Shown here piece by piece: positions 1 through 11,461 of a stretch of 64,000 nt of DNA; position 1 is the stretch's first letter; each line of letters begins with the position of its first letter. The DNA lies in the NCBI RefSeq assembly GCF_003255815.1, contig NC_037674.1, positions 25,487,830 to 25,551,829 of the forward strand, written 5' to 3'. A program made the position numbers and the translations under genes. The DNA comes from Theropithecus gelada (Eukaryota > Chordata > Mammalia > Primates > Cercopithecidae). The notes beneath the pieces were generated by a model. The model was not told the origin of the DNA, ran no database searches, and saw only the letters and a program-made list of their open reading frames with translations.

Positions 1-501
1 TTATCACACAGGATTCTTTTTATATAAAATTATTATCTTTTCTTTTTAACATATCTAACCAAAAATACATCTGAATAACCCAGGACTTTTTTTACATCTC
101 TCTACCCTATTTACTCGTTCTGTTCTGTCTTGTTTTTATTTCCTTTCTAAATCCATATCTTGAAACAAACCAGACAAAATTATTGTTTTTCCTCAATTAG
201 AAAAACACATTTTATGTCTTTCTTACAGTTTTTCTCATCAAAAACATATTTTTGAAACACTTTACTTATACAATTATATATACACTAATCAGAAATTTAA
301 CTAGGAGTAACCTTAATTTTTACCAAGCAATTATCAACTGTATGTTATATATCAATATTTTATAGATGAGAACAATTTTATAATTTTTAGAAACCTATTT
401 TTCTATTACATAATTTTTAATGTATATGAGTAGCTCCAAATATATTTAGTATTTCTATAAAAATTTAATAAACCAAGAACAAACATATTTATATTCAACA
501 A
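1..501. other. AT-rich intergenic sequence, no gene seen
   Basis: Very AT-rich sequence with no open frame of note and no splice-bounded exon. It may belong to the same unclassified AT-rich repeat as 716-3182, which an Alu at 502-715 interrupts. I could not assign it to a named family by eye. Confidence 0.5.
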
Positions 502-715
502 TTTTTTTTTCTTTTTTTTTTTTTTTTTTTTTTTGAGACAGGGTCTCACTCTGTCACCCAGGCTGGAGTGCAGTGGCGTGATCTCGACTCACTGCAACCT
601 CCACCTCCCATGTTCAAGCCTCCAGAGTAGCTGCGACTACAGGTGCTCACCACCATGCCCAGCTAATTTTTGTACTTTTTGGTAGAGACAGGGTTTCACC
701 ATGTTGGCCAGGCTG
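502..715 (-). repeat. Alu SINE, truncated
   Basis: A T-run (502-534) is followed by GAGACAGGGTCTCACTCTG, the reverse complement of an Alu 3' end, and continues to GTTGGCCAGGCT. The distal part (5' end of the element) is missing, so this is a 5'-truncated insertion. Confidence 0.92.
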
Positions 716-3182
716 CACAGCAATTTGTTTAAGTTTTTTATTTTATTTGAAATGATCCAAACATTTAATGAGTATCTATTACTTAATTTAACATAACATA
801 ACTTTAAGATTTTGAATTATATGAAAGCTTACTTATATTTATCTTGTTTACATTACCTATTTTTAACCATTATGTATAGATTACTTACAAAAACTGAGAT
901 ATTTAACAAAGCTAGTTATTTTTCTTGTTAACTACTTTTATAGTTTGTGACTATCAGGTGTTCACCTAAGAACCTTAAAGTTAAATATATATGCATTTTG
1001 CCAATAACTCAGAAGCTGTTTCTCAAATAGTTATTTCTATTAAACCAATAATATTGAATTAGTCTTATTTATCAAAGAATTGCACAAAGATCACTGTTTT
1101 AGACTTATAGTGTATAGTTGTGTATGTTTATATGTTTATAAAGGTTATAAAACTATATTTATAAAACTATAAACATATAGTTTTATAACCTTTGTGTCAA
1201 ACTCTGACACCTTAAAACAACTAATGAAGAAGAAGATAAAACTGTCTGACCAATAAACCCAGGAAAAATGTGTGTTTACAATCTTGAAGTCATTTTTATT
1301 TTTATTTTAACAACAATTTTTAAACCAACTTATTTACTAAAGATTTACCTAAGTCACATGAACTAAAAGGCATTTGGGTTAATTAGTATATATATTACAT
1401 AAACACTCATTTATCTAAGCCAATTTAAATAGAATTTCTTAAGGGGGTTCTAGATAACTATGTCACATTTTACCATGTAGACACAACATACAACATAATG
1501 TATGTACATATGCATAAATACACTTAAACACATATACATACACAAAGATATTATAACTCTCATTTTAGAGCTTTAGTCATGAGATAGCAATACAAATTCA
1601 CCAGTTAATAGAAATAATAGGTGGATCCAAATTATATTTCTGACAAAATGAGACCTGTTCACATGGCTAAACTTTGTTTGCCCCAGTAGGTCATCTAATG
1701 AAGGCCGTGAGCTACAATTTTGGGTAAAGAAGTTTGGTTTTAAAAGATATTTTTTTCAGTTTCAAATGAGTTTAGGGCTAAATTTTCAATGTTTATATTT
1801 TAGCTAGGACTGGCTGACTGGTATAAAAACAAACAAAATCTAATATCCCTGAATTCTTGGTAATAAATATATACATATATATTTGTTTGCTGGTTTGATT
1901 TAACTAGTCAATGCAGATAGCAAAGCATTTTAGAGGTTTTTTGTTTTGTTTTGTTGCTTTTCCTTTTGGCCCCTGTGCACCAAACAAAGCAATTTTTATG
2001 ACAGATAGAGATACTTGATATAATTGCTCTGAGACCTAACTTTTATATACATTTATTTAGGTTTTTTTCATTTTAAACTTCAATCCTTCATTAAATATTT
2101 CATCACCTTAAGCAATTGTTAGACAGGCAAACCTAAATTTATACTTCCAAAAGCTCTCTAGGGAGTTGGGTACCATAACGCTGTTATAATTTGTAAAACC
2201 ATTAATTTCAAAGCCATTTAATACTCACCATCTCTCTTTTTTTGGCTGGAATATCATAAGTAGTGAGTTTTATTTCAACACCAGAAGAAAGGTCAGCAGA
2301 TTCAAGGTAGGCAATAAAGAGAGACAGAGATAAGCAAAAAACTTAGTAGGCTCTACATGTTAACTATAGCTGTAGATTTTTTAGGTTCAAATAATGTAAA
2401 TTGAGCTCTACATTTTCCTTGATGCAATTTGCACATCAGTTTTTTAAATGTGCATGAGAATGGATAATACTATAGCTGGCCAGAGTCTCAGAAAACCTTG
2501 GCATGACTTAATGTTTGAGATTGCCATTCCACTTCTTTAAAATCTCTCAAGAGCAAAGACTATCTTACAAATCCTGTCAGAGAGTATCAGGAGCTTGGAC
2601 TGGTATTTTAGATTGTCGTGATTGTCTTAGTGGCTTTTAAGTAGTCATCTTGTATCTACCATTTAGTATGTTTATTTTTGCTCTTGAAAGATTTTTAGAA
2701 ACAAGCAAGGGAAAGAGCTAAATCACTTAAATAACCAGAGACCAAAATGAGACCAAGATAAATGTTCAGAAAAATTGTAACTCAAGTGTGCAGATCAAAC
2801 AAAATATTAAATTAGGCACACAGAAAGAACCACAAGTAAATTTACCAGAAAAGACATGCCCACTGATAGAATGTAAGTTCTGTAAAAACCAGAGTACTCA
2901 AACCAAAAAGATACTTAAAGAATTTGCCAGAAAAGATAGAAAGTTTTTTTAACATCCCAAGAGGATATATAAGGTCCTTTATATAAAGTGGCCTCATAAC
3001 CAAACCAAATCCCAAATAAAGTCAAAAGCTTCTACCAAAAAGAGAGAGACTTGGCCTGAGAGAAGACTCACCAGTGCAGAAAAGATGAGCCATGGAAGTG
3101 GAGGGCTCAAAGAGCTCAAGCAGTATTGTACACCAGTTCTAAGAATCATCTGTTCTTCACAAAAATGATCCTGCTTCAGATC
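716..3182. other. AT-rich intergenic block, probably old repeat
   Basis: About 2.5 kb of AT-rich sequence with no coding potential. The later part (about 2200-3180) has longer recognisable stretches, including a segment with runs of short purine-rich phrases, and it reads like an old LTR or internal retroelement sequence. I could not name the family. It contains the palindrome at 1140-1193. Confidence 0.4.
1140..1193. repeat. Perfect 18-bp inverted repeat
   Basis: The left arm AAAGGTTATAAAACTATA (1140-1157) is the exact reverse complement of the right arm at 1176-1193, with an 18-nt AT-rich loop between them that itself repeats TTATAAAACTATA. It could form a hairpin or cruciform. No function is implied by the context. 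Confidence 0.85.
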
Positions 3183-4504
3183 CCACTTCTTTATTTTTTA
3201 TTTCAATAGCTTTTAGGGTACAAATGGTTTTTGGTTACATGGATGAATTGTACAGTGATTAACTGAGATTTTAGTGCACCCATCACCTCCAGGTTTTTTT
3301 TTTGTTGTTTGTTTTTGCTCAGGATAGCTTTTGTGGTTCCATATAGATTTTAGGATTTTTTTTCTATACCTGTGAAGAATATCATTGGTATTTTGATAGA
3401 GATTACACTGAATCTGTAGATTGCCTTGGGCAGTAGGGACACTTTAACATATTTATTCTTCCAATCCATGAACATGAAATATCTTTCCTTTTTTGTGTCC
3501 TCTTCAATTTCTTGCATCAATGTTTTATAGTTTTCATTGTGGAGATCTTTTACTTCTTTGGTTAATTCTTAAGTATTTTATTTTATTTGTAGCAATTGTA
3601 AAGGGGATTATATTCTTGATTTCTTTTTCAGATTGTTCACTTAGCATATAGAAATGCTACTGATTTTTGTGTGTTGATTTTGTATCCTGAAACTTGACTG
3701 AATTTGTTTATCAGTTCTAATCATTTTTTGGTCAAGTCTTTAGGTTTTTCCAAATATGAGATTATATCATCTGTAAACAAGTATAATTTGACTTCTTCCT
3801 TTCCAATTTGAATGTCCTTTATTTCTTTCTCTTGTCTGGTTGCTCTAAATAGTACTTCCAGTACTATGTTGAATAATAGTGGTGAAAGTGGGTATCCTTG
3901 TCTTGTTCCACATCTAAGAGGAAAGGCTTTCAGTTTTTCCCCATTCAGTATGTGTCACCATGTGGGTCTATCATATATGGCTTTTATTATGCTGAAGTCT
4001 GTTCTGTCTACCTGATTTTTGAGGGATGTTGAATTTTCTCAAATGCTTTTTCACCATCAACTGAAAAAATTATATGGTTTTTACTCTTCATTCTGTTGAT
4101 ATGGTATACCACATTGATTTATTCATGTATGTTAAGCCATCTTTGCATTGCTGGAATAAATCCCACTTGGTCATGATGAATGATCTTTTTAATGTGTTAT
4201 TGAATTTGATTTACTAAAATTCTGTTGATGATTCCTGGCCTCCTAGAATGAGTCAAAAAATACTCCCTTCTCCTCTATTTTTGGAATAGTTTGAGTCAGA
4301 TTGATATTGGTTCTTCTTTAAATGTTTGATAAAATTCAGCAGTAAAGCCATTGGGTCCTGGCTTTTGTTTTGCTGGGAGACGTTTTATTATGTCTTCAAT
4401 AAGTCCATTTGGTCCATAGTGCAGAATAAGTCTTATGTTTCTTTACTGATTTTTCTGTCTGGATTAACTGTCCAATGCTGAAAACATGGTGTTGAAGTCT
4501 CCAA

Positions 4505-4837
4505 CTATGACTGTATTGGAGTCTCTCTCTTTAGCTCTAATAATATTTGCTTTATGTGTCTGGGTACTCCAGTAGTGGGTGCATATATACTTAAAATTGT
4601 TATATCCTCTTTCTGAATTGATCCCTTTATCTTTATGTAGTGACCTTCTTTGTCTCTTCCAGTTTTTGTCCTGAAATCTATTTTATCCAATATAAGTATA
4701 GTTGCTTCTGCTCTTTTTTGGTTTCCATTGGCATGGAGTATTTTTTTCCACCCCTTTATTTTCTGTGTATGTGTGTCTTTACAAGCGAAGTGTGTTTCTT
4801 GTAAGCAATAGATCATTGGGTTTGCTTTTTTATCCAT
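4505..4837 (-). pseudogene. L1 ORF2 endonuclease fragment
   Basis: A 110-residue frame corresponds to the N-terminal apurinic/apyrimidinic endonuclease domain of L1 ORF2. Seen motifs are YCLQETHF near residue 10 and ILSIYAPTTG near residue 80. It ends at a stop where an intact ORF2 would continue for over 1000 residues, so it is a dead remnant inside the 3183-8785 L1. Confidence 0.85.
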
Positions 4838-6599
4838 TCAGCCACTGTATGTCTTTTCATTAGAGAGTTTAGTCCATTTATATTCAATGTTGTTATTAAT
4901 AAGTAAGGATTTACTTCTTCCATTTTGTTGTTTTCTGGCTGTTTCGTGATCTTCTCTTTCTTCCTTCTTTCTTGTCTTCCTTTTAGTGAAGGTGATTTTC
5001 TCTAACTGTATGTTTTTATCTCTTACTTTTTATTTTTATGTATCTGTTGTAAGTTTTTTTATTTGAAGTTACCATTAGGCTTGTAAATAATACGTCATAA
5101 GCCATTAGTTTAAACTGCTAACAACACAGATTCCATAAACAAACAAGCAAAGAGAAAATAAAAACTCTACACTTTATATCCCCCACTTTTTACCTTGTTT
5201 TTTCTATTTATATCTTATTGTGCTGTCTATGCCTTAAAATTTTCTTGTAGTTACTATTTTTGATAGGTTCATCTTTCAGTATTTTTATGCAAGATGTGAT
5301 TAGTTTTCACACCACAATTGTAGTGTTGTAATATTCTATGTTTTTCTCTGTACCTATTATCAGTGAGTTTTATACCTTCAGATGATTTCTCAATCATTTC
5401 TTAATCTCATTAATGTTCTTTTCTTTCAGACTGAAGAACTCCTTTTAGCATTTCTTGGAGGACAGGTCTTGGGTTGATGAAGTCTCTCGGCATTTGTTTG
5501 TCTTAAAAAGTCTTTATTTCTGTTTTATGTTTGAAGGATGTTTTCACTGGATATACTATTCTAGGATAAAATATTTTTTTACCTTGAGCACTTTAAATAT
5601 GTCATGCCACTTTCTCCCGGCCTATAAAGTTTCCACTGAAAAGTCTGCTACCAGATGTATTGGAGCTCCCTTGTATGTTATTTGTTTATTTTCTCTTGCT
5701 GCTTTTAGGATCCTTTCTTTATCCTTGACCTTTGAAGTCTGATTATTACATGCCTTGAGGTAGTCTTCTTTGGGTTAAATCTGCTTGGTGTGCTATAACC
5801 TTCTTATACTTTATTAATATCTTTATTTATTTATATACTTTATTAATATCTTCTTATACTTTATTAATATATTTCCCTAAATATGGAAAACTTTCTGTTA
5901 TTACTCCCTTGAATAAATGTTCTATCCCAATTTCTCTTTCTATCTCCTCTTTAAGGCCAATGACTCAGATTTGCCCTTTTGAGGCTATTTTCTACATCTC
6001 ATAGGCATGTTTTATTTTTGTTTTGTTTTTTTTCTTGTTTCCTCTGTGTATTTTCAAGTTGCCTGCCTTCAAGCTAATTCTTTATTCTGCTTGATCAAGT
6101 CTGCTGTTAAGAGACTCTGATGTATTCTTCAGTATGTCAATTGCGTTTTTCAGAGTCAAAATTTCTGCTTCTTTTTAATCATTTCAATCTCTTTGTTAAA
6201 ATTTATCTGACAGGATTCTGAATTCCTTCTCTGTGTTATTTTGAATTCCATTAAGGTTTCTCAAAACAGTTATTTTGTATTCTCTGTGTGAAAGGTCACG
6301 TATTTCCATCTCTCCAGGATCGGTCACTAGTGCCTTATTAAGTTCATTTGATGCAGTCATTTTTCTGAATGTTTTGGATGCTTGTGGAGTTTGTCAGTGA
6401 CTGGGCATTGAAGAGTTAGGTAGTTATTGTAGTCTTCACAGCCTGGATTTGTTTGTACCTGTCCTTCTTGGGAAGGCTTTCCAGGTATTCCAAGGGACTT
6501 GGCTATTTTGATCTAAGTCTTTGGTAACTGCAGCTATATCTGCATTGAGGCACCCCAAGTCCAGTAATGTTGTGACTCTTGCAGACTCACAGAGATACT

Positions 6600-7900
6600 G
6601 CCTTGGTGGTCTTGGTAAGATTTAGGAGATTCCCTTAGATTACCAGGCAGATACACTTGTTCTATTTCCTTACTTTTCCCCAAACAAATGGAGTCTGTCT
6701 CCATGCTGAGCTGCCTGTAGCTGGGTGAAAGGTGACACAAGCATCCCAATGGCCACAACCACTGGGACTGAACTGGGTCAGTCCCAAATCCAGCACAGCA
6801 CTGGATCTCACCCAAGGCCTGTGGTGACCACTGCCTGGCTACTGCTTATGTTTACTGAAGGCTGAAGGGCTCTACAATCAACAGATGGTGAATCCAGCCT
6901 TGCTTGTATCTTTCCTTTCAGGGCTACAAGATCCCCCTAGCCCTCAGTGGGTCAGGATGCTGTTCAGGAACCAGGACCTAAAGTCAGGAACCTTAGAAAT
7001 CTACTTGGTACTCTATTCTACCATGGTTGAGCTGGCACCCAAGCTGCAAGACAAAGTCCTTCCTCTTCTTCCTTCCCTTTTTCTTACGCAGAAGAGTCTC
7101 TCCCCATGGCAACCACTGTCCCAGACTCATGGAAAGTACTGCCTGGCTACTTCCAATGTTCTCTCAAGGTCCAAGGGCTCCCTAGTCAGCTTGTGGTGAA
7201 TTCTGCCAGGCCTGAGTCTCTCTTCCGGGCAGTGGGCTCCCCTGTGGCCCAGGGCAGGTCCAGAAATGTTGTTCAGGAGCCAACGCCTGGAGTCAGGGAC
7301 CCCAGGAGCCTGCTTGGCACTGTACCCCCACTGTGGCTGAGCTGGTACTCAAGCTATAAGACAAAGCTCCCTTTACTCATCACATTTTTTTCCCTCCAAC
7401 AGAAGGAGTCTCTCTCTGTAGCCACCACAGCTGGAATGTTCTGGGTTATACCTCAAGCCAGCATATTTCTGAGTCTCACCCAAGCCCACAGCAAATACCG
7501 TCTAGCTACCGCTGCTGCTTATTCAGGGACCAAGGGCTCTTTAGTCTCAGGTGATGAATCCTGCCAAGACTGGATGTTTCCCTTCAAGGTACCAATTCTC
7601 TTCTGGCCCAGGGCGTGTCTAGAAGTGTCATCTGGGAGCTAGGGCCTAGAATGGGGGCCTCAGGTCCCTGCCTTGTGTCTTATTTCACTGTGGCTGAGCT
7701 GGTATCCAAACTGTAAGACGAAGTCTTCTTTCTCTCCCCTCTCCTCTCCTCAAGCAGAAGAAAGAAGTCTCTCCCAGAGCTACACAGTCTCTCTACTGTG
7801 CTGCCTGGGGTTGAGGGCGGGATGAAGCAAGTACTCCTTTGGCTGCTCCAGCTGGTGTCTCACCAGGTCATGTGTACTCCAAGTCCACTGGCTCTAAGCC
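6600..7900 (-). repeat. Tandem ~300-360 bp units in L1 5' UTR
   Basis: The block from about 6884 repeats at about 7192 and 7551. Each unit opens with a GTGATGAATC-like phrase, then CTGGCCCAGGGC- and CAGGAGC-like segments, CTGTGGCTGAGCTGGTA, CAAGCTRTAAGACRAAG and a CAGAAGRAGTCTCTC phrase. Most of a further unit precedes 6884. The copies differ by many substitutions and indels. Open frames at 6885-7199 and 7106-7642 lie inside them and are chance frames. Confidence 0.8.
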
Positions 7901-8276
7901 CAGGACAGTAACAGGACTTCTGCAGGAACTGCAGTCCTTGTGGTCTAGATGACCTTTCAAGTTTATTTAGGACTCTACAGCACTTTAGCCCATGGTGGCG
8001 GGGCTTCCAGAACTCAGACTGACCACTAGGATGGGAGATTCACCTCTGGCTATGGCTGGTCTTAGCGTTCTCTTCATGGGCAGCAGCTGAATTCAGTTAA
8101 ATGTTGCTTTCCATTGTGACAGGACAGTCCTGAGTTCCAATGCAAAGTCCTACAATTACTGTGCTCTCCTTTTCCCAAGCACACAGATTATTTCTCCATG
8201 CCATGAGGCTGCTGCCAGGGGATTTGGGAAGGGTTGTATAGGCAATTCAAGAGTGTCTTTCCTACCCTCTTCAATA

Positions 8277-8278
<2 letters not shown>

Positions 8279-8316
<38 letters not shown>

Positions 8317-8600
8317 AGATGGAGTCTCGTTCCATTGTCCAGGCTGAAGTCCAGAGGCACAATCTTGGCTTACTGAAACCTCTGCCTCTCGGGTTCAAGT
8401 GATTCTCCTGCCTCAGCCTCCCAAGTAGCTGGGATTACAGGTGCCCACCACCACACCACCCAGCTAATTTTTGTATTTTTAGTAGAGATGGGGTTTCATG
8501 CTGTTGGCTAGGCTGGTCTCGAACTCCTGACCTCAAGTGATCTGCCCATCTCAGCCTCCCAAAGTGCTGGGATTACAGGCATAAGCCACCATGTCCAGTC
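8279..8600 (-). repeat. Alu SINE (AluS-like), full length
   Basis: A long T-run (8279-8315) is followed by GAGATGGAGTCTCG and the complete antisense Alu, ending near CCACCATGTCCAGTC. It is inserted into the 5' UTR of the older minus-strand L1. Confidence 0.95.
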
Positions 8601-8829
8601 CCTCTTTCCTTAATAAGATATTAAAACACAGTGAGGTACTGTGTTCACTCACCTGGTTTTTTTGTTTTACTTATAAACATGTTTTTTTGTGTAGATAGTT
8701 GCTCAATTTGATGTTCGCATGGGGGGTGGTGGGGGCAATCACTGGAGGCTTCTATTTGGTCATCTTGCTCTACCTCCTCCCCCCACATAAAAAATTTTTA
8801 AAGGATCTAGTTGAAAAAGTCAACAACAT

Positions 8830-9215
8830 GTGTGAGAAGATAAGGAAATATCAACAGAGATGAAACCGTAAAAATAAAAGGGCAGGGGTCATATGGAAAT
8901 TCTGGAAATAAAGAAACACAATATCATAAATAAAGAACTACCTAGAGTTATCAAAGCTGAGGCGGAAATCCCAGTCAATTGAACATAGGTTTAAAATTAT
9001 CAAAACTGAAACACAAAAAGAAAAAAAGCAAATAAAAAATGTTCACATAAAAACTCTTGAGCAATATCAAACGACCGAACACAAACTGGAGTCAAAGAGA
9101 GAGAAGAGAGAGAACAGACAGATAAAAAATTTGAAAAGATAATGACCCCAAATTTTTCCAAAGTTATCAAAGATATCAAACCATAGATCTGAAAGCTCAG
9201 AGAATCCGAGAGGAC

Positions 9216-9255
<40 letters not shown>

Positions 9256-9640
9256 CCCTCATCTAACTGCTGAAAATTAGATAAAGGGAAAATCTTGAAA
9301 ACAGGAAAAAAATAACAAATATAAGAATTACAGCAGCCTGAAACTATGTAAGTCACAAGACAATAGACTTATATCTTGAAAGTACCAAAAGAATAAAAAC
9401 TATCACATCAGAATTCTATACTCAGTGAAAATACTATTCAAAAATGAAAGTAAGATAAAGACTTTATCAGAAAGCAAAGGTTAAAAAATTAATTGCCAGC
9501 AGATCTCCAGTACAAGAAATGTTAGGGGAAATTCCTCCAGCAGAAGGAAAATGACATCAGACAAAAATTTGAATTTCCATAAATATTTTAAGATATGATC
9601 TTGCCACACAAGTAAGCACTAAATTACATCATAATTTATT
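8830..9640 (+). mobile_element. L1M ORF1 / HAL1-type fragment
   Basis: On the plus strand, phrases such as ACCCCAAATTTTTCCAAAG, CAGAATTCTATACTCAGTG, GCCAGCAGATCTCCAGTAC and GAAATGTTAGGGGAAATTCC match the 3' half of ancient L1 ORF1 (or HAL1). The frame is broken in several places. A CA microsatellite (9213-9256) lies within it. Confidence 0.7.
9213..9256. repeat. (AC)n microsatellite
   Basis: Dinucleotide CA repeat with two early TACACA interruptions. The cysteine/valine-rich minus-strand open frames here (9000-9356, 9067-9255) are artefacts of it. Confidence 0.97.
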
Positions 9641-10454
9641 AGTAATAGAAAGTAGCTATTCATGACTATTGTATGTAGTCATCAGAGAGAATTATATCTT
9701 AACAAAGCAGGAGATAAGCTCCTTTAGAGGAAAATTGCCAACTATCTACTGGTGAGTGCCTTATTTATAGTGACAATGTTTTGAATAAGGAAACCCAACT
9801 ACCTTCCCTATTTCCACTTCCATCCACCTCCAGGAATACACACAGCTGACTGGACCAGGACCATGCATCTTACTCAAGTACAATAGTCTAATGGTTGGAC
9901 AGAAACCTCAGCATTCTACACGATCATGTATGTGGGTGATTGTCTGGGCTACCAGATTTATTATCCTAAGAATATGACCTAGAAAACTGGGAACCTAGTT
10001 GAGTCTACAGGGAGCCAAAGCTGAAAGATTTGCAGGGAGAAGGAGGTAATCACATGCCATAAGCCAATAGAACACCTGATTACGCAGAATCCATGCATGG
10101 GGGATTGGGGGTTGGAATGTTTTATAGTACTGAGGGTGAAATTTGTGGCAGGATCAACAAAACAGCAATAGAAAAAAGCTGAATCACCACAACAGTAAAT
10201 GATCAGTTAACTTGAGATTCTGGGGTCAACAAGCTGACCCTGACTCCATGGGAAATGTTTAATTCCCAGATCACAATTTTACTCACCATGAGGCCAATTA
10301 TATGAGGATTCTCACTGTTTCAGTGAAATAGTTACAGCCTACTTTAGATCCTTGTACTTCTTTCTATTTTGTCAACTACTGGACTTTTTTTGACCATTGT
10401 GCCTCCTAGTTTTGAAGTCAAAATCCCAATTTATTTGAAACACAATGTGGTTTA
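9641..10454. other. Intergenic, nothing recognised
   Basis: Mixed-composition sequence with no exon, RNA gene or recognised repeat. No open frame here is supported. Confidence 0.5.
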
Positions 10455-10910
10455 GCATATTAGCTTCCTAGGGCTACTGCAACAAATCACCACAAACTTG
10501 ATGTCTTAAAACAACAGAAATTTATGGTCGCACAGTTCTGGAGGACAAAAGTCCAAAGTCAAGGTGTCAGCAGAGTCGACTCCTTCTGAACACTTTGAGG
10601 GAGAATCCATTCCAGGCCTCTCTCATACCTTTTAGTGCCTGCCAGCAACTTTTGACATTCCTTGGCTTGTAGAAATAGCACTTCAATCTCTGCCTCCATC
10701 TTCTCATTGCCTTCTCTTCTCTGTCTCTTTTCTTTTCTAAGGATACCTGTCACTGAATTTGGGGCCCAGCCTAACCCAGAATGATCTTGTCTCAAGATCC
10801 TTAGCTTAATGATATCTGCAAAAACACATATTTCAAATGTCAGATTCACAGGCGCTGGGTATACATATCTTTTTTTGGAGGGCAGCGTGAGACACATTCA
10901 ACCCACTATG
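10455..10910 (-). mobile_element. MaLR (MLT1/MST-like) solo LTR
   Basis: TTAAAACAACAGAAATTTAT and CACAGTTCTGGAGG are the reverse complement of the typical 3' end of MLT1/MST LTRs, and the block runs to a CAACCCACTATG phrase. It is diverged and non-coding, with no internal retroviral sequence adjoining. Confidence 0.7.
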
Positions 10911-10924
10911 CTTAGCATACCAGC

Positions 10925-11065
10925 ATTTAACTAGGAATCAGAAAATTTGGGTTATAATCCTTGCTTCACAATTGACTTGCTGTGTGTGGCTTTAAGCAAG
11001 TTGGTTAATCTCCCTGAGTTTCAATTCCCTTACCAAAAAATGGGAATAATGTTTGTCCTACATGC
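10925..11065 (+). repeat. MIR SINE fragment
   Basis: It has the MIR layout: GACTTGCTGTGTGTGGC, then AAGCAAGTTGGTTAATCTCC, GAGTTTCAATTCCC and AAAATGGGAATAAT in the usual order. It is an ancient mammalian tRNA-derived SINE. Confidence 0.88.
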
Positions 11066-11443
11066 TTCCATATGAAGTAATCTGCACATAGTACAGTAGT
11101 TTATTTTAAATAAACAACAAATGAATAAATTAATATGTGAGTAAATAAAGGAATGGATTCATCTGTAGGTGTTCAGCAGGCCATAATTAAATCAGATCTA
11201 GAACTCAGCAGACATATTTGGGCTGAATATTTAGAAGTGCTCAGCATACATGTGGCAGTCAATTCCATAGGAATAAATGAGATCAACTAGATAGAAAAAC
11301 AATAAAAAGCTGAAGTAGAAGACATAATGCTAGGAAACTTTTACATTTAAGAATTGAATGAGAAGAAAAGATATTACAAGAGAAGGAAACAAAGAAGCAA
11401 AGGACCTAAGTATAAAGAATTAACCAACACATTCAGAAATAAA
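11066..11443. other. Intergenic, nothing recognised
   Basis: AT-rich sequence between a MIR and the L1P insertion site. No gene or repeat recognised. Confidence 0.5.
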
Positions 11444-11461
11444 GAGTACATGGTGACTGGG
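11444..11461. repeat. L1P copy 1, 5' target-site duplication
   Basis: The 18 bases GAGTACATGGTGACTGGG recur at 17851-17868 with one mismatch (GAGTACATTGTGACTGGG) directly after the L1 A-rich tail. These are the two copies of the insertion-site duplication. Confidence 0.92.

Larger units (their letters stand above)
3183..8785 (-). mobile_element. Old L1 LINE, nearly full length but degenerate
   Basis: Read on the minus strand, this runs from a 5' UTR (start near 8785, with GAGCAAGATG) through an ORF1-like coiled-coil region (about 6500-5100) and an ORF2 endonuclease start to an RT-derived segment and 3' end near 3183. The best residual frame is 4505-4837 (minus, 110 aa), which has the L1 endonuclease phrases CLQETHF and SIYAPTTG. 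ORF2 is shortened: the frame passes from the endonuclease near 4505 into reverse-transcriptase-type sequence with much missing. Many stops make it inactive. An Alu at 8279-8600 interrupts the 5' UTR. The 5' UTR contains tandem units (6884 onward). It is probably an L1M/early L1P subfamily; the exact name needs a library search. Confidence 0.85.

Noticed and set aside
7106..7642. 178-residue plus-strand open frame
   Set aside because: Lies antisense within the tandem units of an old L1 5' UTR; no domain, no splice context.
6600..7900. CRISPR-like array
   Set aside because: Units are hundreds of bases long with no constant short repeats and lie inside a LINE; the genome is eukaryotic.
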